DNA from: Zelopaecilomyces penicillatus
Taxonomy: Eukaryota > Ascomycota > Sordariomycetes > Hypocreales > Pseudodiploosporaceae
Reading direction: 5' to 3'
NCBI GenBank assembly: GCA_005765155.1
Contig: VCCP01000003.1
Location: 4,402,001 to 4,466,000, forward strand
Length of the DNA stretch: 64,000 bases
Under the pieces are notes generated by a model that saw only the letters and a list, made by a program, of their open reading frames with translations, ran no database searches and was not told the origin of the DNA. Shown piece after piece: positions 42,115 to 53,519 of this stretch. How positions within the stretch are numbered: position 1 is the first letter of the stretch; each line of letters opens with the position of its first letter. Position numbers and translations under genes: made by a program.

Positions 42115-42835
42115 GATGCAGGTACTAGTGATAGGTTCAACAGCACCTTGGAAGATACGAAGAACTTCGTTGAGGGCAGTGAAACGTGCAACAGCGCAGT
42201 GTCGTTGGCCTTGCAGGCGTTGATAGCGCTGTTAGGGGAGGTCCTCAAGTTGGAAAATGCATCGGAAGGTTATGCTCCGACCTTCCGGATAGCGATAACG
42301 CCTAATAGAAGGGTTCCTTTAGCGTTACGTTTAATATGGGTTTCAAGTGTGCCTTTTCTACAGGGGTACTATATTTAGTGGCAGAGGTGCACATCAACTT
42401 GAACATGCATAATTGAAAGCTGCAAGGATTAGACGATTCTCTAAGAACACCAGATATGCGTTCGGGAAATAAAGGATATCATTTATCAAAATACAATGTC
42501 GACTCCCCCCTCGGTGACAATCACCGCCTTCTAGAAAAGAGCCATAATGCTGTCACTGGATAATTCTCAATTATTTCTACTGCTATAAATGATAAAAGTC
42601 GACTACCTACTAAGTAGGAGTCAGCAGTCAGGATGTTAAAAGCGATCCGACAAACAATAAAACGCGATTTGGGCCCTCCATCTTGCCCATTCTAGCCAAC
42701 AGAAGCTGAGATAGTTTTTATGAACGTATTCTACTACATTTGTGAACCGTTCAACGACACCATAGCGTTTAAACAAAACAGTAAAAGCATAAATAAGCCA
42801 ACAAACCAGTCATGTCTGGGCTGCAGCGTAACACC
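42115..42835. other. RS-gene upstream region / HDA1 3' flank
   Basis: Non-coding 0.72 kb with the promoter of the RS-rich gene and the 3' UTR of HDA1. It contains a strong inverted repeat at 42601-42622. No ORF of note. Confidence 0.5.
42601..42622. repeat. 10-bp inverted repeat with one bulge (hairpin)
   Basis: Left arm GACT-CCTACT (one extra A after GACT), one-base centre, right arm AGTAGGAGTC: ten perfect pairs. It lies 214 bp past the HDA1 stop, within the likely 3' UTR or terminator zone. Confidence 0.6.
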
Positions 42836-45267
42836 TCAGGGGTTGGTCTCGTCTTCCGTTGTATCGCCCACGCTGTCACTCGATACTCGCTGCATTATCC
42901 ACTGTTGTGCTTCGTTTGAATGCTCCTGCATCATCAGGTTTAATCCAAGGCGTTGGCTGCGAATCACAGTGCCGAAACGCCGTTTCTGTACCTTTCTGGT
43001 CAAATCGGGATCTGACCAGCAAGCATGGTCACTAGCGACGTAGACTTGTGAGTTATCCTTATACCAGGATGATAAGTCCGTGTCGATGTCCGATTTGACT
43101 GGACGCAGATTCCCAGTTACAAAGTTGACAATCCCAGACACCTTATATTTACAGTCTTTTACCATGTTAGTCTCTGTGGTTGTCGACGACGGACTGTGAA
43201 CCTTACCTCTATTAATCAAGAGCACCTTGACGCCGAGGTATGCGTTTCCGACCCCCATTAGAAAGATTTCGTCCGAGTCATAAAGCTGAAGAAAATTGTC
43301 CCAGAGATAGCAAACTAAGGATTGAACTTGTTCTTGTAGGGCTCTTTCAGGATATGATGGAGTGAATGCGTCATTATCCTAAGGCAGATTAGGGCCTGGT
43401 ACTTTACCAATAGATTCTGTCAGTGTGTCACTACTTACCTCATCGTGGGTGATGTATGAGGGGATGTTGACATCCATTACCCCAAAGTTTTGCGAGACTG
43501 CCCAGTCAATATATTGCATAACCCCATCGACCTATTTCGTTAGCTCTCGCCTATATTGGTGAGGTCATGTTATGCTACTTACAACCCAAGCATTATGCGG
43601 TTCAATAGTCGTGTCAATCACATCTGGCTGAGCCAGCAGTTGAGGTCTTTATCAACTCAAGTTAGCAACCGACGATAGATGAACATACGCAATGTGACCT
43701 ACGCGTCGTGAATGATGACCAAAATTCTGCGTGCTTTGTGCAGATTTGGCGTAATGAGAACTTGATTCTCAAATGATTTGAAGATTAATTCTCTCTGGAC
43801 ATACAAAGGCAGCATCATGTAATTTGCCTGTAGCACTTGCCGTTGAGCACTCCTTACCACGTCGTGAAGCCGGCTAGCATTAAGAGACTGAACTTCCGGT
43901 ACATCAACAATTCCTGGTCGCATACATTCCCAATATGGGGCGTGATATGCTTGGACCTTGGCAAGTATTCGAGCGGCTTCCTTGTTCAGTTTCGGAATGC
44001 TCATTTTTGGCGGTGGTTCGCCCATTAGTGTCCTGGCAACAGCTACGGCGGAATTTGAAATGGCTGTGAGGTTGTAGCCACCTTCCAGACATACAGCAAC
44101 CTTGCCGTCCGCAAGGGACATAAGCATGTGTGTCATATGGGCGTAGCATGCCGGTGTTACGAAACAGCCACCCAACTCGTCTCCATCAGCGGCATCAAAG
44201 CCCGCAGAGATAACCACCAAGTCGGGGTTAAACTCTTTTGCAACGGGCATGACAATCTTTTGGAAGGCTGCCATGTACTCACCATCACCCATTCCCTGGT
44301 CGTGCCAGCCAATGTTGATATTCTTGCCTAATCCAGGACCTGAGCCGCAATTTTCTATGCCTCCATCTGGCGTCATTGGGTTTGGCGGCTTGCCAGGGTA
44401 AAATGTACCGTTCTGATAGACATGAATAGAAATGTAAAGCACATTTGGATCTTGATAGAATATGTTTTGAATGCCATTACCATGGTGAACATCCCAGTCC
44501 AATACCAAAACCTTGCGACAAACCTCAGGAAAATCCTGTTGGCATACCCGAACGGCCACGGGCACATTGTTGAAGAAGCAAAAGCCCATGGGCTGGTCAA
44601 ACTCGGCATGGTGCCCAGGAGGACGAATAACAGCAAAGGCATTCTTTACTTCACCGACCACGACATGTTTGCATGTGTCGATGGCACCGCCAGCGGAGAG
44701 CAGCGCCGCGGGATAGGACATGCTTCCAACGTACAGGGACTCACGCCCCTGGTCAAACCGCCTTGTAAGTTCTCGAAGCTCAGCCGTGCTTATGGTGTCA
44801 AGACTTTCCACCCATGCCAAGTGATCCGGAGAATGGGCAAGACAGATTTCTTCACGCGTAGCAGCCCGTGCGGGTATTCTCCACATGTACTTTGTTGGAC
44901 ACTCTTTCATGACCCTAGGGAGTTCCGAGGCTGGACCTGTATAAACAAGGCCTGACTTTTTGAAAGCCTTGAAGATCTCATGAATACGGCGCGGGTCTTC
45001 AGGATGGTGCGAGTTGGGACTGAAATCAGCATTCATGTGTAGTTTCATGCGGTCATCGTAGCAGCAGCCGGTGGGGAGCAATCCTCGTCGGCGCATGTGC
45101 TCCAGCGCAACTTCCCGAGTATCAGGCTCGCTCTCATCTTCATAACTACCCTCGCTGGCAGTATCATCGTCCTCCACGCGCTCGCTGACTGCTTCACTAT
45201 GCCCATTAGCTATGTCGGCATCTCCCATGACGTGATCCTCGGTCTCAGCGCCATCGACTCGAGGCAT
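42836..45267 (-). CDS. HDA1: Class II histone deacetylase HDA1 with Arb2 domain
   Basis: Zinc-dependent histone deacetylase, nuclear; in Neurospora HDA-1 works with HP1 and CDP-2 in heterochromatin. Exons on the minus strand: 45267-43703, 43646-43583, 43531-43439, 43378-43207 and 43155-42836; 2214 nt, 737 aa. An acidic N-terminus (about 55 residues) precedes the catalytic domain, with HMNADFSPNSHHPEDPRRI, AVIRPPGHHAEFDQPMGFCF (active-site His pair), LVLDWDVHHGNGIQNIFY (Zn ligands), ISAGFDAADGDELGG and CLEGGYNLTAI. The Arb2 domain begins near LILVIIHDA-type sequence (RRILVIIHDAPQLLAQPDVI) and runs through four introns to MGVGNAYLGVKVLLINRDCK and a polar C-terminus. The single long frame ending at 43699 would miss the Arb2 domain. 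Phase agrees across all five exons. Confidence 0.96.
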
Positions 45268-46430
45268 GATGCAATCTCTGAGAAGACTTGTGAGGGTATG
45301 TTCACAGAAGATGACAAGATCGGCCTCTTGATCCTGCTTTGACTACACCGGGGTGTCGGCATCTAGCTGTGATACCGACGGGGCCTGGAAGGAATCTCAA
45401 TGTATCTGGAGTTGATTTAGCATATGAACTCAAGGTAACTTGAAACAAATGATCAAGCTTGCCAGGTACAATGAAAAAAAGGGGGTATTCAATAGAGAGC
45501 GCACGCGCCAGGTGAAATACCATGACAGATAGCCTAAGACAAACAAAACATGTGGACTTTGCATGAATCAAATTCTAGGTACTGAAAACCCAATAGTTCG
45601 TTGGCATTGAGAAATGAATTCGGGACTGAAATGAGGAAAGATGAAAGAAACGTGACGATCATTAAACAGTGACTGGGTTTGTCAAGCCACATTCGCAGCT
45701 GGGATCTTACCTGAGATAGCTTGCTTGTGCCAATGAAGCAGTAGATACTCGGGGAGTGTACGTTGCAAAGACGTCGCTAGCCGCAAAAGCCTCCAGTGAG
45801 AGGAAGAAGACCAAGATGCGATTAGGAACAGTCGGGGCGACCAGCGCGACCGCTGTATAGCTATGTGGTTCTGAATCTGATGACACTGGCGTTGAAGGGG
45901 TTTGGCGTGTGTGAGTTGGAGATGCAAGTTGCGGCTCTGCACACGCGGCGCTAGTGTGGGGGAAGCCTCTGGCCGAAACGCTCAAGCTGCCCGCTGTTGG
46001 GCGCTCAGGTTAGCACCAGCGATGGCCTCTACAGAGTACAATTAGTGAACCACCCGCTGCAACTCAGCACCCAGTTCGCTACAAGATTACCTTAATGAGA
46101 AACCCATGTCCCACGCTGGGTTCACTCATAGATGACAAACCTGATATGTTTTAGGGAATTGCGCTTTTATTATTGATACTTAACCAGTTTATGCAAACTT
46201 GGAATAAGTAACATGTGGGGTTGACTTGACACAAGCAGGGTTTAGGCTCCTTGTTTGACAGGATCAGGTTCTTATATAAAAAGGCAACAAAACATCGAGA
46301 GAGTATAATCCTCGAACAAATTATTGAAAACAAAATCAACTAACAGTCCATTCCAATCCTTCTTCATGTTCCCTTCTCATCTATAGCATCCATGGATGAT
46401 AAGCTGTGGCTGCAGGACAGCTGTGTCTCA
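45268..46430. promoter_or_regulatory. HDA1 upstream region / F-box gene 3' flank
   Basis: About 1.16 kb without a convincing gene. A CTCAG|GTAAGA donor on the minus strand at 45710-45705 suggests a 5' UTR intron of HDA1, though I could not fix its acceptor. The ORFs of 80-90 codons at 45680-45985 are Ser/Pro/Ala-rich and look random. Confidence 0.45.
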
Positions 46431-47796
46431 CTACCTGACTATACTTAGCAACGATGATGCCATATACAGGTTACCACGCCCTGTTGGGCACATACTGTCC
46501 TCAAGACATGACCCATCATCACCTCGGGGAGAATACTGAGAGAAGGATCGAACAATCTTTGAGCCTGGGGGTAGCATGCCATTGGAGCTTGCATCATTGC
46601 CAAAGGCCAAGCGTTCATTGTCACGTTCATCATCAAAATCGATGATACCACCAGCATTCTCCTCAGCTAAACTTGGAGCCTTTTCCATCCACTGTCGCTC
46701 GTCGAGGGTGCATCTGATGGCGGTTTGGATTGACTCTTGATCAAACGTGAAGTTTGGACGGCGAAGCCGAATATCATCAATCAGACGTTTGCGCGGATAG
46801 CTGTAGATATTTTCAAAATAGTACAACAGCTCTTCAGGACCAAGTTTGGCGTAAGTCTTGACAATGCGACCCCAACGACTTTGATCATTCCAGCCCGTGG
46901 TGAGAGACTGGACTCTGTCAAGTTGGTCGATTACAGGGACATCGACATCCGTCTAGTGTATATCGTTAATATTCTTTCTCTGAGATTTATACATAAACTG
47001 CACTTACTTCATATTGGTTTGGGTCCAACCGAGGGCAGATGTAATGCAAGATTACATCCTTCATGGTCTCCAGCAAATCCATTAGCTCTAACAGCTGGCT
47101 TGTCGAATGATATCGCATCTGGCTTGTTCGAATATCAGGAACGTTGGGTTCAGGAAGTCCAATTCGAGGCCGAGGGAGCTCCCCGTGGAAGTAGATCCCA
47201 TAAAGCCACCATCGATACAGAGCCCTTCGAAATCTGACCTTTTCATGCAACCGCAGACTGCGACAGTTTTCCGGCTGATGAAACCATCTCATTTGAGGGA
47301 ACAATTCCTCCCATTTTCTGACAAGCTTGCACTTTCTAAGGAGGGGATCTAGATCATTGCCAGTCAAAACGAGAGTATCAGGGGCTAATGCAAGCGGAAC
47401 TCTGAGTTTTTGTCCATTCGAGACTTGGACGAAGCCTTTGCCGACTTGATTTGAGAATCTAGTCCCATAGCTGGGCTGCATGACCACATCATGTTCCCGA
47501 TCTCCAGGAAATCGCTTGAACACGATAGTTCGAGACCGATATGAGCCATTGGTAGCATCCAAGTCGTTCGCAGTTGCAGTGTGGACTTGAAGAAGCTCAT
47601 CGAAGGGGCTGAACTCCCGCCTCAACACTGGTACTAGAATTGTTGCCTTGCTTTGCGTGAAGATGTTATGCAGGTGCGTACTTGCTATAGACAGCTCAAA
47701 GATAGAATCCAAGTCCAAGTATTGATAGATATCAAGCAGAATCTCAACTGGCAGCCCTGCCAGGGTGGCTGATTTTTGGTCGTAGCGGTTTATCAT
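46431..47796 (-). CDS. F-box domain protein
   Basis: Exons on the minus strand: 47796-47008 and 46952-46431; 1311 nt, 436 aa, joined in phase 0 at NQYE-TDVDVP. The ATG at 47796 is the first in frame (MINRYDQKS). The F-box lies at residues about 10-50: LAGLPVEILLDIYQYLDLDS, then FELSIASTHLHNIF. The rest has no repeats I recognise. It contains aromatic stretches (FRRALYRWWLYGIYFHGELP; ELLYYFENIYSYPRKRLIDD) typical of the large, poorly described family of fungal F-box proteins. Probable role: substrate receptor of an SCF ubiquitin ligase, by family knowledge only. The C-terminus after about residue 400 is low in order. Confidence 0.8.
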
Positions 47797-48687
47797 GGTG
47801 AGGCGCAAACTTAGCGCGAGTGAGGTTATTGCAGATCAAATAGTTGAAGTAATTAACCTTTGTGCTGACAATCTGCTGTGGAATACGCGGTACAAGGGCA
47901 GATATCTGAGTCGTATTTATGTTTGTTGGTTTTTTTTTAAAGAAGTGATGGATGAATTCTGAATAATGTGAGCATAAAATGAAGCAACGGGAATAGAGAC
48001 AAGTTTGAACAGAGGGCCCAACCTACTCTGAGTGTGGAATGGCGAAAAGCCAATATGTGGTTTATTGTGGTGTGTTGCTCTGGCAAGTGAATGCCTTCTT
48101 CTCTAAAATGGAAGCACTGTAGCTCCGTCCTTGCCTCCTGGTTAATCAACCTGGAAGCGGCAGTTTCAAGTGTTTACTGCTTTGCGACCCCAGCATTGGG
48201 GCTTGAAAGAATGAGGTAAGCCTCTGGTGCCATCATATCTGATCCGATCAAGAGTCCCATTGTGGAAAATGTAGTGGCAGCGTCCTCAGAGGCCATGATG
48301 GGTGGGTTGAGTGACGAGGCGTGATCGACCCAAAGGCTGGTGCGATGGTGTAATTATAGTTGGAGAAGTCACTGTCACATTATGTCGGTAGCGAACTCAC
48401 TAACATACCTAACTGCCCATGGCAACGCGTTGGAATACCGCGTCATGTCTTGCTGGCTCATAACTTAGCCGGTACTCTACCGCCACCGTCAACTTGAGCA
48501 CAAATTCAAGTCGACAAAACTAGATAAGCTGCATAGCCTTTGAAAAATCCTCGAGACGTGATACTTGATAATTTCTTGTATGTGAATCTCATAAGCTATT
48601 GATCATGAAGTCTCTGCTGTAGCTATGAATGATGGAGTACAATTGAATTGACGGGTATTTCTATTAGAGCGACCATGTGAGCAACAT
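47797..48687. promoter_or_regulatory. F-box gene upstream region / BRX1 3' flank
   Basis: Non-coding 0.89 kb with the F-box gene promoter at the left and the BRX1 3' UTR at the right. A CAACGCGTTG palindrome lies near 48424-48433. Nothing else seen. Confidence 0.5.
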
Positions 48688-49735
48688 CTACGCAAACAGA
48701 GATTTCTTATCCAGCTCATCTTTTGGTATCTGCTGGCCGCCGTTGGATCTCAGCCCAAGTTCTCCTTTCTTAGATAACCGCCCGACAATTTGCTCAGCCC
48801 TGGCATTATGTTTCGAGGCCTTGGTTCTTCGCAAATCCGATCTGACTTGATTTGGTGACACGAATTCCCGATTTTCGTAAATGATAGGTCCGCCGAACGA
48901 GCCCTCTTGGATTACAATCGGAGTGAGCACAAATCGTGGGCCAATTTCAATCAGACTCATTTCCGTGTCTGAAGCAGAGGTTTTCGTCCTGGGCGCACGA
49001 CTGCCTTCGTCATCATCGCCAGATTTGAGAACTGAGGGTTCAGTCTCGTTAATCTGGTAGTTCCGCACCCATATCTTGCCGTCAACGAAGCTGAAACCCA
49101 TGACATGATCAACAAAGGGCTTCGATTTGCGTGCACCTTGCGGGACACCAAATGTGTGTAAAAACAGCTCCTTGATAACTCGCAGGTAGGGCTCCGAATC
49201 GAAGGCGGCATCGAATGACAGAATCGGTCTGGACCCTTTTAGGCAGTTACCAGTGAAATGCAACTCTTCCATTGTGTGCACTGCGGAATTGTTAACACAC
49301 ACGACTCCAAATGACGACTGTGGATGACAACTCACAGTTTTGCAGGTGCATCTTTACTGTTGGTCCGTTTGGCACCTTGCTCAGCCAGATATAGAGATCT
49401 TTGCCCTTTCTGGCCTCGAAAAACATGACATTGTTACAGTTGTAGAGTTCAGCGAGCTCATTGAGCTCTCCAAGCCGTGACTTGGAATCAAACTTGGCGT
49501 CCTTCCTGCCATGCGGAAGCATGGATGCCAGGTCATTCAATAGATGTCGGTGTCTATACAGTTGCGCCGTTAAAATTAGTCTGGAGAATTTGCGTAATAA
49601 TCGGGTGACTAACCGGTAGGTGACGCCTCGGGAGGAGAGGATCAGAACCCTTTGCTTATTCTTTTTGACACCATTGCTAGGGACTGCCGGTTTCGGAGCG
49701 TCGCTTTTCGACAGAGACTTGTATACGGCAGCCAT
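48688..49735 (-). CDS. BRX1: Ribosome biogenesis protein BRX1 (Brix domain)
   Basis: Nucleolar factor for 60S subunit assembly. Exons on the minus strand: 49735-49614, 49553-49336 and 49280-48688; 933 nt, 310 aa, the usual size. It starts MAAVYKSLSKSDAPKPAV with a basic linker (NGVKKNKQRVLILSSRGVTY). The Brix domain continues through RHRHLLNDLASMLPHGRKDA, ELAELYNCNNVMFFEARKGK, DLYIWLSKVPNGPTVKMHLQ, LHTMEELHFTGNCLKGSRPI and LFLHTFGVPQGARKSKPFVD to IWVRNYQI. The FVLTPIVIQEGSFGGPIIYE block near the C-terminus is characteristic of BRX1. The GTTAGT donor of intron 1 is slightly unusual, but the frame and the protein are intact. Confidence 0.96.
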
Positions 49736-50602
49736 GTCTTCAGATTGGATTTGTAACGATTGCGAACTGTGACTTGGCTATTGATGGTTTTGCCGACGTC
49801 GACGATTGATGGATGAGAGGCTAGAAAATTTAGGCGGGACTGACTTTCTCCGGCATGATAAGGAGTTCTGATTCCTTATCGCAAGGACCATGCAAGCGCC
49901 ACCAACTGGCGCACTGACAGGCATAAGGTGGGCACTAGTATTAGCTGCTAACCAACACAGGCCAGTCGAGTCTCCTAGGCATTCAAGTAGCATTAATACC
50001 TGGGCACCCTGGTGTCTTATCATGATGTATGAGGCAGAAATTGCTCGCGAACAAGTTATTTACAATTTTAAAAAAGTACCTAATGTAGCATCTACCAACC
50101 TTAGTGTTATAAACAGTAATATTTACCCTCCTACGTTTTAGATAGTGGCACCTTGACGCTGCCCAATCCGAATATGCCATTCAGAAAAACCACCATCCCG
50201 CCAGGCTACTGCCATGCCTACCTTGCAGACAGTAGAGCCTTATGGATATACTTTCCATTTGAACAAATCTGCTCTCTCTTTTTTCCTTCTAGCTTCAAAG
50301 CCGCGATATATGCACTAGATTCATCGGAAAACTCGCAATTGGCATTAAGGATTCATTCAGCTACGTATGATAGGAGTCTCTTAGCGATCGTCAGACGCAC
50401 CAACCCAGGGTAACCGTCGTAACAAGAACAGAACAAAGGAAATCCGAAGTGTCTGCGCCATCTAATATCAAAAAAATGACGTATCACGATTCCTCACCTC
50501 CGAGACGTTGCGCCAAAGTCTCCGTATGTGACGTACATTTCCGGGAACATGTGATGAGACCTCGAGTGTCAACCACAGGCTTGATGGACCTCCATAGAGA
50601 CT
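49736..50602. promoter_or_regulatory. BRX1 upstream region / RAB11 3' flank
   Basis: Non-coding 0.87 kb with the BRX1 promoter and the 3' UTR of the Rab gene. Short ORFs inside show no recognisable motif. Confidence 0.5.
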
Positions 50603-51523
50603 TCAACAGCACTTGCCACCCTTCGCCCCTTCGTCATCGGCCGCTTTGCTGAGTGAAATATTGGTGCCAGCACCGATAGTAGCTTGACCGCCGTCGCCGC
50701 TGTCGAGGGCCTTGCTTGACACGATTCGATAGATTTCTATACTCCAAGCATTAGCTTCACTTGAGCAAGAAAAGATTAACCCGTGAAGTGCGAGGATTGT
50801 TTCTTACCAGTCAGGATGTTCTGGAAAGCAAGTTCAACATTGCTTGCATCGAGAGCAGATGTCTCTATGAAGGACAAATGATTCTCGCCTGGACAACTGG
50901 TTAGCAACATGTAGCCATATGCAGCGGCGGATGTTCATAATCGTACTGGCAAATGCCTTGGCCTCTTCTGTGGGCACAGCTCTCAAGTGCCTCAAATCGC
51001 TCTTGTTGCCGACCAACATAATGACAATATTGGCATCAGCATGATCTCGGAGCTCCTTCAGCCATCGAGTAACGTTTTCATAAGTCTGGTGTTTGCTGAT
51101 ATCATAGACAAGCAGCGCACCAACGGCACCGCGATAATAAGCAGATGTGATTGCTCTATATCGTTCTTGCCCAGCAGTATCCCAGATCTGTGCTTTGATT
51201 GTCTTTGAATCTACCTGGATCGATCTGGTAGCGAACTCGACACCGATAGTCGACTTGGAGTCGAGGTTGAATTCATTTCGAGTGAATCGGCTGAGAAGAT
51301 TGGACTTGCCAACGCCGGAGTCTCCAATTAGTACAACTAGCGAGCACACGTATTAGCCTACTCAGCATCTGCGGCGTCCTCGTCACTGTAAGCAACAGTG
51401 AACGGTAAAGGGGCGGCACCTTTGAACAGGAACTAGTGGGGGTGAGAGACATGATGTCAGTGATGCGTTCCAGCATAAAGAGGTGACAGAGAATGTACTC
51501 ACGTCATATTCGTCGTTAGCCAT
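50603..51523 (-). CDS. YPT31: Rab11/Ypt31-type small GTPase
   Basis: Rab GTPase of late-Golgi and recycling traffic, membrane-bound by prenylation. Exons on the minus strand: 51523-51503, 51432-51420, 51336-50947, 50888-50808 and 50736-50603; 639 nt, 212 aa. Exon 1 encodes only MANDEYD and exon 2 is a 13-nt micro-exon (FLFK), joining to VVLIGDSGVGKSNLLSRFTR (G1). Then come the effector loop STIGVEFATRS, WDTAGQERYRAITSAYYRGA (G3), NKSDLRHLR (G4) and FIETSALDASN (G5). The C-terminus is GGKCC, a double-cysteine geranylgeranylation motif. Gene prediction that ignores the micro-exon would start at a false codon in intron sequence. The Rab11 subclass is assigned from the switch regions and tail. 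Confidence 0.96.
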
Positions 51524-53519
51524 GGCGGCGATGTGCAGAATGAGCAAAGAAAGTCGTCGTGGACGCTGTAAATCTTCTGAAACGTGGTTGAAGTGAAGTT
51601 GTGGAAGTGGAGGGGAAAGAGTGGCTGCGCGGCTCTGGCGATTGGCGAAAGGTCGCGAGTCACCTGGGAGCTGGAAAGGGAGGTAGGTTAATACAGGCCC
51701 GAACATTCCATGCCTTAGAGGGCCAGAAGTACCTATAGGAACCCCCCGTCTTATTCCTGCCAACGTGCTAAGGACCACATAGCTACAGGTACTTCGCACT
51801 GCACAGGCAACCGCTGCGCAAAAAACAGGGACCTGCAAACCACTATATCAGCACCTAAAATACTACCATTCCCCCTATTATCACCGCCAACTTGCCTGTT
51901 TACATTGCATTGTTGTTCCCAATAAATGATTTCTTGAAGAAGAACAAGAATAGGCAATATCTGGTAATAGTCGGCGATAGCTGGCAATTTGAGTAATCTC
52001 ATAATTCTCAAAGTAATGTTTTTTAATTTTGCGGTCCCGCTTTTTTGCGCACCGGTTGACAGGACTCACTGACCTCTCTTCATCCCAACTAAACACAACA
52101 TCATGAATGTCAATGGGTCACAGACTCACAAGTCACACAGCAAGGCGATGCCACGCTCAAGGTAACAACACTTTGTATCCATGTTAAATGAACCGTAGGT
52201 AGCCTCTGGCAGCGTCAATGTCTGCCTGGGAAGACAAATGGCGCAGTAGCGCTAGAGATCAGAGACAAACCTCTCATCCACCAATTGTTGGGTTATGGTG
52301 GTGCCTGGTGTCGTGCCATGATGATGGTGCCTGACGGCTGTCTAACGCCGAAAACGCGGGTTGCATTGCTTGACTTGGCCCAACATTGTAGTTCTGTTCT
52401 CCCTCAAGAAACGTCAAGGGAGAAGCGCTACTTGCTAGCACAACCAGCCTACCTTGGTATTCAATTGAAGTAATTATTTAATACTCATTAAGGCGGAAAA
52501 CTGGAATATAATTGGGTGCCTGTTCATACCATATTTTCTCGAAGAGATGAAAGAATTGAAGATGAATTGTAATTAGCGAATGCACCTGGTCTGTGAACAA
52601 GGGCATGACAAAGAAGTTTCAAGATACCACCTTGAGATATAGTTTGAGGTACCTGCCAGTGTGTAGAAGGCATCCGCTACTTGTTACCTCTAACAGTGGG
52701 AGGACTTACTGTATGTACCTACTAGGTCGCAGTACGTGTCTTCTTAGCACCTATCAGGTTGCCCGTATGCCCATCACGGTTGCGCATGAAAGGCCTGGAA
52801 AAGCGTCCGTCCCGTATCTAGGAGGTAGGTAGGTAGCCACTGATCATCATCTTCAATCTACCTACACAAGGCTCGCTCACACGTACATCAGCACGCTACA
52901 GATGGTCTAGCGACCTTATTATAGTCACACAGCGAAGCGTACCTTGATCTACCACAGCTTTGCCTCTGACGACCGAGACTTGCAGTCGTCGTGTCTGACT
53001 GGGTCCTCGTAGTTGTGGGCTTCACTCCCGCAACATTCACACGCCGATGTCATCCGAAAGGATGCTACAAACTCTTCTGACTATCAATACAGATTCTAAA
53101 ATTGACAATCGTCACGTGTTCCTTAGATTATGAGACAGCTGATACAAAGTTGCTAAATATACACAGGACTCGCCAAACATTTGTCTGTAGCCAGCTGTTG
53201 ACACTGCTCAACTCGGCCCGTCAATAGAAAACCAAGGTGTTTGTCTATACTGAATGCGCAATCCGAGCTCGTTAGGTCGCCATCCATTAAGCTCTAGCGT
53301 GGGTACTCATTGACAGAAAGCGAGTCAATTCCACGAATATATATTCAACAACAGTGGATCCAAGCTTGCCGGGAGCATCTCAACGGCGATTGTGTCTCAT
53401 TTGAGTAATCTTGGCTCAATCTGTTCATCAAATCACTGTCACACCACCCGAGGCCGAGCAGCTTTTCTATATCCGAATTTCTCAAACAAAATTACCCTGT
53501 GTCTCTTTTTTTCGCAACC
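51524..53519. promoter_or_regulatory. Long divergent promoter region, RAB11 and chromodomain gene
   Basis: About 2 kb between divergent starts without a convincing gene. AGGTAGGTAGGTAG at 52823-52836 faces CTACCTAC at 52858-52865, an inverted repeat with a 21-base loop. Several other TAGGTA/TACCTA motifs lie nearby (52650-52730). No core promoter assigned. Confidence 0.5.

Noticed and set aside
45682..45985. Two overlapping 86-92-codon minus-strand ORFs upstream of HDA1
   Set aside because: Ser/Pro/Ala-rich, no ATG-supported conserved motif, and probably within the HDA1 leader, since a GTAAGA donor lies at their end.
53499..53519. Extended start of the chromodomain protein (GTG, seven extra residues)
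   Set aside because: GTG is not a normal nuclear start. The ATG at 53520, in a CAACCATGG context, is the better choice.
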